64,000 bases of DNA from Bacteroidota bacterium (GCA_023443765.1 JAEZTA010000002.1:1-64000), one strand, 5' to 3'. Counted from the first letter of the stretch, positions 17,922 to 28,300 are shown. Translations and numbers: made by a program. Notes: generated by a model from the sequence alone, not told the origin.

Positions 17922-19895
17922 ATGAAAAAACTCTTCAGACTTCCTCTGTTGGTCCTGCTGCTCTGTCTCTGTGCGACGGCTGCGGCCAAACGACCCATAC
18001 TGATCCACTCGCACAACGACTATGCGCGTACCATGCCCTTCTATCAGGCCTATGCGCAGCAGGTCTATTCGATCGAGGCCGACGTGTTCCTGGTCGACGG
18101 CAAACTGCTCGTGGGGCACGACCTGCCCGACCTGAATCCGTCGCTGACGTTCGAGGCGCTCTATGTCGAGCCGCTCGTGACGCTGTTCGCCCGCAACGGC
18201 AACCGCGCCTGGGCCGGGTCGGACGAGCACCTGCAACTGATGATCGAACTCAAATCCGAGACTGCGCCTACGCTGGACGCCGTCGTGAAACTGCTGGACA
18301 AGTACCCCGCGGTGTTCGACACGCGGGTCAATCCCGAGGCCGTGCGCATCGCCGTTACGGGGCGGGTTCCGGCGCCTGCGGATTTCGGGAAATACCCGGC
18401 CTACGTGCTATTCGACGGGGCGTGGGATGCCGACTATACGCCCGAGCAACTGGAACGTATTGCGCTTATCAGCACAAACTTCGGCGATTTTTCGGTCTGG
18501 AACGGCAAAGGCTCGATCATCGCCGCCGAACTGAAGAATGTCGAAAAGGTGATCGACCGGGCGCATGCCATGGGCAAGCCCATCCGTTTCTGGGGAGCGC
18601 CCGAGGGGGTGACGGTCTACTACACGTTCTACGACATGGGGGTCGACTATATCAATACCGACCGCGTGGAAGCCTGCGCCGATTTCTTCAACGACTTCGG
18701 CAACAAGAATTTCCGGATCGGCGAGCGCCGCACAGCTTCCGAAGGCGTGACCGGAACCAAGCGGCTGGATAAGGCGACGCGCGATTTCGCCGGGTTCCAG
18801 AACGAGAAACTCCAGCTCTCGAAGGGCATCGACATCTATACCCCGACCTACCTGAACGACGGCGGCACGGGGAAAATCAAAAATGTCATCTTCCTGATCG
18901 GCGACGGCATGGGGTTGGCGCAGATCGCCGCGGGAGCCTATGCCAACAAGGGCCTTTCGCTGTTCGCCATGAAATACATCGGTTTGCAGCAGAACAACGC
19001 CGCGGATGTCTTTACGACCGACTCGGCGGCGGGCGGCAGCGCCCTGGCCACGGGCGAGGCTCACGATAACCGCCACATCTCGATAAGCCCCGACAGCGTG
19101 GTTTATCCGTCGCTGACGGATTACTTCCACGGCAAGGGCCTCCGGACGGGCGTGCTGACGCTGGGCGACATCGCCGATGCCACTCCGACGGCGTTCTACG
19201 GCCACAATACCGAGCGCGACAACTCCGACGAACTGACCGCCGACCTGCTCGACGGACATGTCGATCTGGTGTGCGGCAGCGGCATCCGCAAATTCACCCA
19301 CCGCGACGACGGCCGCAACCTCGAAGAGGAGCTTTCGAAACAGTATAACTTCGTGCATGCCGTCGACCGGATCAATGCCGCCAAAGGCAGGACGATCTGC
19401 ATCGACGAGCGCATGGACGATGCCGCCGAGGAGGCGAACCTCCCGCTGCTGGCCGACGCCACGAAGGCTTCGATCGCCAAATTGCAGGAGCTGGGCGGTG
19501 AGGGCTTCTTCCTGATGGTCGAGGGGGCGAAGATCGACTACGCCGGTCACTCGAAATGCCTGCCCGGTTCGATCATCGAGATGCTGAGCTTCGATATGGC
19601 CATCGCCGAGGCGTTGAAATTTGCCGATTCCAACGGCGAGACCCTCGTGATCGTCACGGCGGACCACGAGACGGGCGGCCTGACGCTCGTCGACGGCGAC
19701 GAGGAGACGGGCCGTGTGATGGGCGTTTACGTCTCCGACGACCACACGCCGATCCCGCTTCCCGTATTTGCCTACGGTCCCGGAGCCGACCGTTTCTGCG
19801 GCGTATACCGCAATACGGAGATTGCCCGGCGTATCAAGGAACTGACTGCCACCCCAAATAATGTGAAAAAAGATGCGAAAAAACCGAAGAAATAG
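17922..19895 (+). CDS. Fusion of GDPD/PLC-like phosphodiesterase and alkaline phosphatase
   Basis: 657 aa with signal peptide (CATAAA). Residues about 25-265 form a PLC-like phosphodiesterase barrel: HSHNDY near 29-34, EADVF near 52, GHD near 65, and MIELKSE, which resemble the His, Glu-x-Asp and His catalytic set of the GDPD/PI-PLC superfamily. Residues about 320-640 are an alkaline phosphatase: FLIGDGMG, TTDSAAGGSALATG with nucleophile Ser near 367, EGAKIDYAGH and VTADHETGG. The two activities in series would cleave a phosphodiester and then remove the exposed phosphate. The gene follows EEP by 16 bp, and its last 23 bp overlap the next gene, suggesting translational coupling. Confidence 0.88.
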   Translation: MKKLFRLPLLVLLLCLCATAAAKRPILIHSHNDYARTMPFYQAYAQQVYSIEADVFLVDGKLLVGHDLPDLNPSLTFEALYVEPLVTLFARNGNRAWAGSDEHLQLMIELKSETAPTLDAVVKLLDKYPAVFDTRVNPEAVRIAVTGRVPAPADFGKYPAYVLFDGAWDADYTPEQLERIALISTNFGDFSVWNGKGSIIAAELKNVEKVIDRAHAMGKPIRFWGAPEGVTVYYTFYDMGVDYINTDRVEACADFFNDFGNKNFRIGERRTASEGVTGTKRLDKATRDFAGFQNEKLQLSKGIDIYTPTYLNDGGTGKIKNVIFLIGDGMGLAQIAAGAYANKGLSLFAMKYIGLQQNNAADVFTTDSAAGGSALATGEAHDNRHISISPDSVVYPSLTDYFHGKGLRTGVLTLGDIADATPTAFYGHNTERDNSDELTADLLDGHVDLVCGSGIRKFTHRDDGRNLEEELSKQYNFVHAVDRINAAKGRTICIDERMDDAAEEANLPLLADATKASIAKLQELGGEGFFLMVEGAKIDYAGHSKCLPGSIIEMLSFDMAIAEALKFADSNGETLVIVTADHETGGLTLVDGDEETGRVMGVYVSDDHTPIPLPVFAYGPGADRFCGVYRNTEIARRIKELTATPNNVKKDAKKPKK

Positions 19896-21489
19896 CCTGC
19901 TGGCCTGCCTCGCAGTCGCCCTCTGCGGCGTATGCACGGCACAGGACCTCACGTCGGGGCCCTACAAGTTGCCCTACAAGAACACCTACGTCAAGGAGGT
20001 GTTCGTGGCCGAAAACGATTTCCGGACGGCGAAGCCCCGGCTGACCCAGCCGCGCCCGTTCGCCGAAGCCCGGAAGATACTCCCCGCACCCATTTGGGAG
20101 GGACACGAGAAGGAGATCGAGATGTACTGGCACGCGTGGAAGATCGCCGTGGGCAACATCCGCCAGCCGCAGGAGGGTTCGGGATTCGTCGCGTCGTACC
20201 TCGACGTAGCCTATAACGGCAATATCTTCATGTGGGATGCGTCGTTCATGATGATGTTCGCCCGCTACGGTTACCGTTATTTCCCGTTCCAGCGTTCGCT
20301 CGACAACTTCTACGCCAAGCAGCATCCCGACGGCTTTATCTGCCGCGAAATCCGGGCCGACGGTTCGGACTGCTTCGAGCGTTACGACCCCACCTCCACG
20401 GGCCCCAACCTGCTGCCGTGGGTCGAGCTGATGTACTTTCGCCAGTTCGGCGACGTGGACCGCCTGCACAAGATCTTTCCGGCCCTGTGCGCCTATGCCA
20501 AATGGTGGCGGCTCAACCGCACGTGGCCCGACGGGACCTACTGGTCGAGCGGCTGGGGGACGGGCATGGACAACATGCCGCGCGTGAAACCCGAGTACAA
20601 CCAGATTTTCTCGCACGGCCACATGGTGTGGCTGGACACCAACCTCCAGCAGATGCTGGTCGACGACGCCCTGCTGAACATCGGTTTCCACATCGAGCGG
20701 TGGCAGGAGATCGAGTATATGGAGGACGAAATGAAACAACTGCGCAGCTATGTCAACGAGCACCTGTGGGACGATAAAACGGGTTTCCTCTACGACCGTT
20801 ACGGTGACGGGACGCTTTGTACGACGAAGGGCATCGGCGCTTTCTGGGCCTTGCAGACCGACGCTTTGGGCAAAGACCGCCTCGACAGGATGGTAGCCCA
20901 CCTGTCGGATACGACCGAGTTTGCGCGCACGCACCGCGTGCCGTCGCTGTCGGCGGACCATCCGAAATACAATCCGGCGGGCCGTTACTGGCAGGGCGGC
21001 GTCTGGCCCGGCACGAACTACATGGTCATCGACGGACTCTACCGCAAGGGTTACCGCGACCTGGCCCGCGAGATCGCCACGAACCATTTCAACGCCGTTT
21101 TTCAGGTTTGGAAAAACACCGGAACCTTCTGGGAGTACTATGCCCCTGAAAAGGTCGAACCGGGATTCATGGCCCGCAAGGACTTCGTCGGCTGGACCGG
21201 CCTGCTGCCCATTGCCGTGTTCATCGAGTACGTTCTGGGCGTGAAATCCGACTTCTCGGAAGGGCGCATCGTGTGGGATGTCACGCAGACCGAAGCCCAC
21301 GGCATCGAGCGTTATCCCTATGGTCCGGAAGGCGTCGTCGACCTGAAGGTCAGGACCCGCAGTTCGGCGGCCGAGACTCCGTCGGTGACGGTCGCCACCA
21401 ATGTGCCGTTCGACCTGGTCGTCAACTGGGGCGACGGCGAGAGCCGCACGGTGCGTGTCGAAAAGAGCGGCCCCGTCAGCCTGAAATAG
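19873..21489 (+). CDS. (alpha/alpha)6-barrel glycoside hydrolase, GH63/GH37-like (MGH1-like)
   Basis: 538 aa; signal peptide ending GVCTAQ. Motifs of the GH37/GH63/MGH1-like clan: NIFMWDASFMMMFARYG, SSGWGTGMDNMPR (Asp likely the acid), YWQGGVWPGTNYMVIDGLYRKG and FWEYYAPE near the C-terminus. This inverting fold includes glucosidases, trehalases, mannosylglycerate hydrolase and some alpha-mannosidases. A small beta domain closes the protein. The start overlaps the previous stop by 23 bp. In this operon an exo-alpha-glycosidase on a mannose or glucose residue is expected, but exact specificity cannot be read from sequence. Confidence 0.8.
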   Translation: MRKNRRNSLLACLAVALCGVCTAQDLTSGPYKLPYKNTYVKEVFVAENDFRTAKPRLTQPRPFAEARKILPAPIWEGHEKEIEMYWHAWKIAVGNIRQPQEGSGFVASYLDVAYNGNIFMWDASFMMMFARYGYRYFPFQRSLDNFYAKQHPDGFICREIRADGSDCFERYDPTSTGPNLLPWVELMYFRQFGDVDRLHKIFPALCAYAKWWRLNRTWPDGTYWSSGWGTGMDNMPRVKPEYNQIFSHGHMVWLDTNLQQMLVDDALLNIGFHIERWQEIEYMEDEMKQLRSYVNEHLWDDKTGFLYDRYGDGTLCTTKGIGAFWALQTDALGKDRLDRMVAHLSDTTEFARTHRVPSLSADHPKYNPAGRYWQGGVWPGTNYMVIDGLYRKGYRDLAREIATNHFNAVFQVWKNTGTFWEYYAPEKVEPGFMARKDFVGWTGLLPIAVFIEYVLGVKSDFSEGRIVWDVTQTEAHGIERYPYGPEGVVDLKVRTRSSAAETPSVTVATNVPFDLVVNWGDGESRTVRVEKSGPVSLK

Positions 21490-21508
21490 ACGAAAGAATT
21501 TACGACTT

Positions 21509-22507
21509 ATGAAAAAGATACTGACTTTGCTCTGCGCCGTCGCCCTGTGGGGAGTGCCGCAGGCTCAAACCCCCGTCCTGAAGTTCAACCGGGAGGGGAA
21601 ACTTAAAATCGCGCAGTTCACCGACGTGCACCTCGACCTGGGGACCGACGCGCGGCGCGCCGAGGCGGAGAAAACCCTCGCCCAGATGCGCTATATCCTC
21701 GATGCGGAGCGCCCCGACGTGGTGATTTTTACGGGCGACGTGGTGACCGGGCGCCCGGCTGCCGAGGCGTGGAAACGCGTGCTCGCACCTGTGGCGGAGC
21801 GCAAATTGCCCTTCTGTGTCGTACTCGGCAACCACGATGCGGAGCAGGACCTGACGCGCGAACAGATCGCCGCCATCGTGACTTCCTATCCGCAGTCGCT
21901 CAATACGCTCGGTGCAAACCGCGAACTGGCCGATGTGGCGCTTGAGGTGACCGGCGCAAACGGAACGGCCGCACTGCTTTACTGCATGGATTCGCACGAC
22001 TATTCCCCCATAAAGGAGCTGGACGGCTATGCATGGTTCACCCACGAACAGGTCGACTGGTTCCGGACGCGGAGTGCGGCTTATACGGCGGCCAACGGGG
22101 GTAAACCGTTGCCTGCGCTGGCTTTCTTCCACATCGCGCTGCCCGAATACGTGGCTGCGTGGCGCAACCCTTCCAATACGCATATCGGCCGGGCCGCCGA
22201 GGACGAATGTCCCGGGGAGTTGAATACGGGCATGTTCGCGGCGATGCGGGAATCGGGCGACGTGATGGGTATGTTTGTGGGACACGACCACGACATCGAC
22301 TACATCGTGGCCGAGAAGGGTATTGCGCTGGGTTACGGCCGGTTCTCGGGCGACAATACGACCTACAACAACCTGCGGCCCGGGGTGCGTCTGCTGGTGC
22401 TTCCGGAAGGGGAGCGGAGTTTCGAGAGCTGGATTCACGAGCGCGACGGGCGTATCGTGGACCACGTGGAGTTCCGGAACGGGGAGATACGGAAAATCGA
22501 AAAATAA
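21509..22507 (+). CDS. Secreted calcineurin-like metallophosphoesterase
   Basis: 332 aa; signal peptide ending PQAQ. All five metal motifs are visible: FTDVHLD, TGDVVTG, LGNHDAE, the His of FFHIALPE, and GHDHDIDYI. The arrangement resembles Bacteroidota phosphodiesterase or purple-acid-phosphatase-like proteins such as yeast Dcr2/Sia1 relatives. It is the second calcineurin-like enzyme of the locus, differing in length and in keeping a canonical GHDH motif. It lies 19 bp after the glycosidase and 7 bp before the kinase gene. Probably dephosphorylates a periplasmic sugar phosphate. Confidence 0.88.
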   Translation: MKKILTLLCAVALWGVPQAQTPVLKFNREGKLKIAQFTDVHLDLGTDARRAEAEKTLAQMRYILDAERPDVVIFTGDVVTGRPAAEAWKRVLAPVAERKLPFCVVLGNHDAEQDLTREQIAAIVTSYPQSLNTLGANRELADVALEVTGANGTAALLYCMDSHDYSPIKELDGYAWFTHEQVDWFRTRSAAYTAANGGKPLPALAFFHIALPEYVAAWRNPSNTHIGRAAEDECPGELNTGMFAAMRESGDVMGMFVGHDHDIDYIVAEKGIALGYGRFSGDNTTYNNLRPGVRLLVLPEGERSFESWIHERDGRIVDHVEFRNGEIRKIEK

Positions 22508-22514
22508 TAATGCA

Positions 22515-23336
22515 ATGAGAATTGGTGTAGACCTGGGCGGCACGAACGTGCGCGTGGGACTGGTGGACAAGGGACAGATCGTCCGGTTGCTTTCGGAACC
22601 CTGCAAGGCCGACCGTCCGGAGGGGGAGGTCGTGGAGCACATTGTGTCGCTCATTGCGTCGCTCATCACGCCGGAGGTGTCGCGCATCGGTATCGGCGTG
22701 CCTTCGGTGGTCGATGCGCAGCGGGGAATCGTCTACAATGTGGTCGGGATTCCGTCGTGGCGCGAAGTGCACCTCAAGGACCGTCTCGAACGGCGTTTCG
22801 GCGTGCCGGTCCATGTGGACAACGACTGCAACTGCTTTGCGCTGGGCGTATGCCGGTTCGGCGAGGCGAGCGGTTACCGCAACGTCGTGTGCGTGGCGCT
22901 CGGAACGGGCGTCGGGGCGGGCGTGGTGATCGACGGACGACTTCATGCCGGGCACAACACGGGCGCCGGGGAGATCGGGAGCATTCCTTACCTCGACCGC
23001 GATTACGAATACTATTGCAGCAGCCGCTTCTTCGTGGGCCACGGCACGACCGGCAAGGAGGCCGCCGATCGCGCCCGGGAGGGCGATGCCGAAGCGCTCG
23101 CTCTGTGGAACGAGTTCGGGGGCCATATCGGGCGGCTGGTGATGATGATCCTCTACGCTTACGATCCCGAAGCGATCGTCTTCGGGGGCAGTATCGCGCA
23201 GGCGTTCGATTTTTATAAGGACGCGATGTACGAGACGCTCCGGGAGTTCCCCTACGAAAAGACCGTCGAGCGGCTGCACATCTGCTGCTCGAACATTGAA
23301 AACGGCGGCCTGCTCGGCGCCTCGGCATGTGAATAA
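22515..23336 (+). CDS. ROK-family sugar kinase
   Basis: 273 aa from ATG 22515; there is no signal peptide, so it is cytoplasmic. The N-terminal ATP-binding motif is IGVDLGGTNVRVGLVDKG, the catalytic region VDNDCNCFALG, followed by LGTGVGAGVVIDG and a second phosphate motif IVFGGSIAQ. The usual ROK zinc motif (CGxxGCxE) is replaced by IPYLDRDYEYYCSSRFF, as in Bacteroidota allokinase/glucokinase-like members. It should phosphorylate the monosaccharide released by the operon's enzymes, for example mannose or GlcNAc. It is the only cytoplasmic enzyme of block B. Confidence 0.9.
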   Translation: MRIGVDLGGTNVRVGLVDKGQIVRLLSEPCKADRPEGEVVEHIVSLIASLITPEVSRIGIGVPSVVDAQRGIVYNVVGIPSWREVHLKDRLERRFGVPVHVDNDCNCFALGVCRFGEASGYRNVVCVALGTGVGAGVVIDGRLHAGHNTGAGEIGSIPYLDRDYEYYCSSRFFVGHGTTGKEAADRAREGDAEALALWNEFGGHIGRLVMMILYAYDPEAIVFGGSIAQAFDFYKDAMYETLREFPYEKTVERLHICCSNIENGGLLGASACE

Positions 23337-23344
23337 ATAATGGG

Positions 23345-24976
23345 ATGACGATGAAGAAACTGATTCCGGTTCTTGCCCTGTGCGCGGCCCTGTGCGGTTG
23401 CGGCAAACGGATTGCGAGCGACGGCGAAATAGCTGTCATACCCCGTCCCGAATCGGTCGTGGCCGGGCAGGGGGTGTTCGTGCTGACGGCTTCGACGCCT
23501 GTGGTCGTGGTTGCCGATGGAATGGACGATGCGGAGCAGGCGCTCGACGAGGTGCTGACGCCCGTTTTCGGGTGTGGACTGGCGGCGGAAACTGCCGCGG
23601 AGGCCCGTCCGGGCGCGGTGAATATCGCCTGCGATCCCGGGATGGGCGCCGAGGCCTACCGGCTCTCGGTGACGCCGGAGCGGATTGACATCACGGGCGG
23701 AAGCGTGCATGGGGTGTTTTATGCCGTGCAGACGCTTCGTCAGCTGATACCGGTGGGAGCCTATGGGGCGGAGAATGTGCGTGCGGTCGAAATCCCGGCG
23801 GTGGAGATTGCGGACAAGCCCTGTCTGGCTTACCGGGGCGCGATGCTCGATGTGGCCCGCCATTTCTTTACGGTCGACGAGGTCAAAACGATGATCGACA
23901 TCCTGGCCCTGCATAAGTTGAACGTTTTCCACTGGCACCTGACGGACGACCAGGGATGGCGCATCGAGATCAAAAAATACCCGAAGCTGACCGAGATCGG
24001 TTCGGTGCGTAAACGTACGCTGATCGGCAAGGACCCCGGGGGCGAATACGACGCGTCGTGCCGCTACGACGAAACCCCGCACGGCGGTTACTATACGCAG
24101 GACGAGATACGGGACGTGGTGGCGTATGCCGCGGCGCGGTCGGTGACGGTGATTCCCGAGATCGAATTTCCGGGGCATGCGGTGGCGGCGCTGGCTTCCT
24201 ATCCGTGGCTGGGCTGCACGGGAGAGCAATACGAGGTGCGCCAGACATGGGACATCGACGACCGGGTGTTCTGCATCGGCAGGGAGTCGACGTTCGAATT
24301 TATCGAGGAGGTACTCGCCGAGGTCGTCAGCCTGTTCCCTTCGGAGTATATCCATATCGGGGGCGACGAATGCCCGACGGTGATGTGGGAGCAATGTCCG
24401 GCGTGCAAGGCCCGGATGAAGGCCGAGGGGCTGAAGCGCCCGCGGCAGTTGCAGAACTACGCTACGGCGCGGGTGGAGAAATTCCTCAATGCACACGGGC
24501 GAAGGCTGATCGGCTGGGACGAAATCCTCGATGGGGAGGTCACCCCGACGGCGACCATCATGTCGTGGCGCGGGACCGAAGGCGGCGTGCGGGCTGCCCG
24601 GCAGGGAAACCAGGCGATCATGTCGCCCTCGGAGTATTGCTATTTCGACTACTATCAGTCGGAGGACCGCGCGGCCGAACCGCTTGCGTGGGGAGGCTAT
24701 GTTTCCGTCGAAAAAGCCTATGCCCTCGACCCCTATGCCGGGCTGACGCCCGAACAGCGGCGCTGTATCCTGGGGGTGCAGGCAAACCTCTGGACGGAGT
24801 ACATTCCGACTTTTTCGCAGGCCGAATACATGTTGCTGCCGCGCCTGAGCGCGCTCGCGGAAACGGGGTGGAGCCTCGACCGGAAAGACTATCCCGATTA
24901 CCTGCGGCGCGTGCGGCGTTTGTTGCAACTTTACGACGTTTGCGGGTACGATTACGCCCGTCATATTTTCAGGTAG
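23345..24976 (+). CDS. GH20 beta-N-acetylhexosaminidase (second copy)
   Basis: 543 aa from ATG 23345, or 541 from ATG 23351. Lipoprotein signal with LCGC. Same architecture as the first copy: GH20b-like domain (VIPRPESVV, YAVQTLRQL), then barrel (YRGAMLDVARHF, KLNVFHWHLTDDQGWR) and HIGGDECPT with catalytic Asp-Glu near residues 340-341. MSWRGTEGG and GVQANLWTEYI are retained. It differs in the insert before the GGYYTQDE segment and in several loops, so it may prefer another linkage or HexNAc. Eight bp after the ROK kinase and last gene of block B. Confidence 0.95.
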   Translation: MTMKKLIPVLALCAALCGCGKRIASDGEIAVIPRPESVVAGQGVFVLTASTPVVVVADGMDDAEQALDEVLTPVFGCGLAAETAAEARPGAVNIACDPGMGAEAYRLSVTPERIDITGGSVHGVFYAVQTLRQLIPVGAYGAENVRAVEIPAVEIADKPCLAYRGAMLDVARHFFTVDEVKTMIDILALHKLNVFHWHLTDDQGWRIEIKKYPKLTEIGSVRKRTLIGKDPGGEYDASCRYDETPHGGYYTQDEIRDVVAYAAARSVTVIPEIEFPGHAVAALASYPWLGCTGEQYEVRQTWDIDDRVFCIGRESTFEFIEEVLAEVVSLFPSEYIHIGGDECPTVMWEQCPACKARMKAEGLKRPRQLQNYATARVEKFLNAHGRRLIGWDEILDGEVTPTATIMSWRGTEGGVRAARQGNQAIMSPSEYCYFDYYQSEDRAAEPLAWGGYVSVEKAYALDPYAGLTPEQRRCILGVQANLWTEYIPTFSQAEYMLLPRLSALAETGWSLDRKDYPDYLRRVRRLLQLYDVCGYDYARHIFR

Positions 24977-25114
24977 AAACCGGTTTAAATAACCTTTGAT
25001 CGCGCAGGGACCCGAAGTTCGTGTGCAGCCCCCGTATTGCTTTCAAATCTCGTTTCCGTGTTAATAATAAGTCGTTTCCGTGACATTTCGGGTGTTCGGG
25101 AAGCCCCGCGCGAA

Positions 25115-25150
25115 TTATGCGTGATGTGAGGATTCAAATACGCAAATAAC
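25115..25150 (+). promoter_or_regulatory. Conserved operator/activator element, copy 2
   Basis: Same sequence pattern as 13955-13990 (TTATGCGTGAT, TGAGGAT, AAA, CGCAAAT). Its right end is 24 bp before the -7 box, against 25 bp in copy 1. The repeated sequence and repeated spacing indicate a bound regulator rather than chance similarity. Confidence 0.75.
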
Positions 25151-25174
25151 ACCCATTCAGGACGGTGCGGTGCG

Positions 25175-25182
25175 TAATTTTG
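25175..25182 (+). promoter_or_regulatory. -7 box of block C (second SusCD operon)
   Basis: TAATTTTG matches TAnnTTTG. No -33 TTG is present at the expected distance, so activation from the adjacent conserved element is likely. Confidence 0.65.
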
Positions 25183-25311
25183 AATAACGAAAAACGGGTG
25201 GCTCTAAATATATGGTAAAAGCGGATTGTGTTTTTAAAATGTTTTAAAAATAAGGTTCCTTAAAATGCTGAATTTTTTCCACTCAAAATAATTTCACTTA
25301 ACCTAAACTCT

Positions 25312-28300
25312 ATGAAAATGAATTTGACTTCTTCGGAGAAGGATCGGGGCATGGCCCGTTTTCTTCTGATGAGTTTGCTGTGCTGCTTACTCATTTTCCC
25401 GGCGTGGGCGCAGGAGCGTGTCTCGGTCTCGGGACGCGTTACGGGGTCCTCCAAAGAGCCGCTTATCGGCGTCTCGGTCATAGAAAAAGGTACGACCAAC
25501 GGCGTGACAACCGATGCCGACGGCCGCTACCAGATTTCCGTGAAGGGCACTGCCACCCTCGATTTCTCCTACGTAGGCTGTAAACCGCAGAGCCTGGCCG
25601 TGATGAACCGGACACAGATCGACGTGGTTATGGAGGACGATGCAATGATGATCGGCGAGGTCGTGGCCATCGGTTACGGCTCGCAGCGCAAGGAGGACCT
25701 TTCGATGGCTGTGACGACGGTCAAACTGGACGATGTGGCCAAGAGCCGCGCCGGTGACCTGGCTACGCTCCTCCAGGGCCGCATGCCGGGCGTTACGATT
25801 CAGCAGTCGGGCGACCCGATGAAAAAGGCTTCGTTCTCGATCCGCGGACGCGGTTCGAAGGGTAACGACCAGGGTTCGGACCGCGGTAACGACGGCCCGA
25901 CATCGGGCGACGGCGTACTGTTCGTGGTGGACGGTGTGCCCAACGCACCTTTTATGACGGACGACATCGAGACGGTGACGATCCTCAAGGATGCCGCTTC
26001 AGCCGCTATCTACGGCGCTTCGGTAGGTTCGAGCGGCGTTGTGCTGATCACGACGAAAAAGGCCAAGAGCGGCCAGGTTCGCGTGGATGTCAACGTTTCG
26101 TACGGCGTTGAGAAGGTTTCGAGCCTTCCCGACCTGCTGAATGCCGAGCAGTTCAATACGGTATGGAAGAAAGCCGTTGACAACAACCCGGGCGGCAAGG
26201 CGCTTCCTTCGGCGATGAATCCCGAGCTTTTCCCGTTCGGCAACGTGACGCGCACGAACTGGCTGGACGAGATTTTCAAGACAGGTTCGAAGCAGCACTA
26301 TGCAGCCTCGATCTCCGGAGGCAGCGAGAAGGTCCAGTCGGTGCTTTCGCTCTCCTATGACAAGACCAAGGGCGTGCTGCTCAACACTTACAGCGAGAGC
26401 TTCGGCGGTAAGCTGCAGACGGACTTCAAGCTGACCAAATGGCTGAAACTCTCGGAGCGCGTTTCGTTCAGCGCCTCGAACGGCCAGGGCGACGTGGACA
26501 CCGGCCACCAGGGTCCGATCATGGGCGCCATGTGGTATCCCACTTTCGCTCCCGTCTATGAGATGAACGAGGACGGAAGCTATGCACTCGACGAGAAGGG
26601 CAACAAGTATTTCGGCGGAACCACGCCCAAATGGGCCGGCGTATCCGGAACCCCCAACATTTACAACCCGGTGGCTTATCTCGAACGGCTTCACCGCAAG
26701 TATCCGGAGAACAAGATTTTCTCGACTACATCGCTGGAAATCAAGCCGATCTCTTCGCTGACCATCCGGTCCGAATTTACCGCCGACCTGCGTACGAAGG
26801 AGGAGGACGAGTTCTATCCCGTCATGAAGGAGGCCGGTCTGATGCGTACGAAGAGCAACCGCGAGCAGTTCTTCTACCGCGACCGCCACTGGCTGTCGGA
26901 GACGACCGTAAGCTGGGCCGAGCTCTTCGGCAAGCACCACATCAGCGCCATGGCCGGTTTCACCGCCGATTCCAAGAAAACACACCGCCGCAGCATCTTC
27001 TCGAAGGACTATCCCGAGGAGAAGGACGACCTGCTGTGGGACGACGCCAACGACTGGACGATCAAACCCCAGGAGCGCAAGTACGACTACACGATGTATT
27101 CCGTCCTGGCCCGTGTGGGTTATTCGTTCGACGACCGTTATTTCCTCGTAGGTAGCATTCGTCGCGACGCTTCGTCGAAGCTGCCGATCTCGAAACCCTA
27201 CGACTGGTTCCCTTCGGTTTCCGGTTCGTGGAAACTCTCTTCGGAAAAATTCTTCCAGAATGCCGGCCTCGACAAGGTGTTCGACCTGGTGAAGTTCCGC
27301 GCAGGCTGGGGTAAAGTGGGTAACGTCGAGTTGTATAAGAACAACGCTGCAACGGCCGAGCTGCTGACCTATGACTGGCCCGGTATCTTCGGTCAGGGTC
27401 TCAACCAGACGATCGCCGGAACCTACCTTTCGACGATTCCGAACCTCAATGCCCGTTGGGAGACGACCGTGCAGACCAGCGCCGGACTCGACATGGAGTT
27501 GTTCGACAACTCGCTGTCGGTGAGTGTGGACTATTACCACAAGGTGACGAAGGACCTGATCGACGTGATCCCGACCCCCGAGCAGATCGGTGTGCACGAC
27601 GCTCCCTACGGCAACATGGGTAACGTGCTGAACCGCGGATGGGAATTCTCGGTCAATTACAACGGAACGGCCGCCCACGGCAAGCTCAACTACAACGTGT
27701 GGGGTATGTTCTCGACCAACAAGGGTTATGTGCGCGAATACGGTATCCGCAAGGGCGCCGTCCAGCACAAAAATCCCAACCTGAACAGTACGCCGCTGCT
27801 CTATTCGGATAAGGGAAGCCCCTGGTACTCGTTCCAGGTATACCGTACGGCCGGCATCTTCCGCTCGCAGGACGAGATCGACAAGTACATCTACAAGAAC
27901 CCCGAGACCGGTGAGGCGAAGCTCCTGATGCCCGATGCAAAGGTCGGCGACCTGATCTTCGTGGATACCAACAACGACGGTGTGATCAACGATGCCGACC
28001 AGGTGTTGTCCGGCTCGTATACCCCGAAGAACACCTTCTCGTTCGGAGGTTCGCTCAACTGGAAGGGACTCGATTTCAGCTTCATGTTCCAAGGCGTGAC
28101 CGGCAACAAGATTTACAACGGTACGAAGCAGCTCTCGATGAACGCCCGCGACGACTACGGCAACCTGAGCACTGCCGTGCTCGATACCTGGGATTTCAAC
28201 CCCGAGCACAGCAAGTATCCCCGCCTGGGCCTTACGCAGGACAGTAACGGCAACTACACGAAGTTCTCTGATATTTTCCTGGAGAAGGGCGACTACCTGC

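Larger units (their letters stand above)
24977..25311 (+). other. Intergenic region before block C
   Basis: 335 bp without a gene. The first 130 bp contain nothing I recognise and no clear terminator for block B. The second part holds the conserved element (25115-25150), a -7 box (25175-25182) and an AT-rich leader of about 125 nt ending at the SusC start. Confidence 0.6.

Noticed and set aside
18408..19952. 514-codon minus-strand frame under the phosphatase fusion
   Set aside because: Shadow of the plus-strand gene, without domain or signal.
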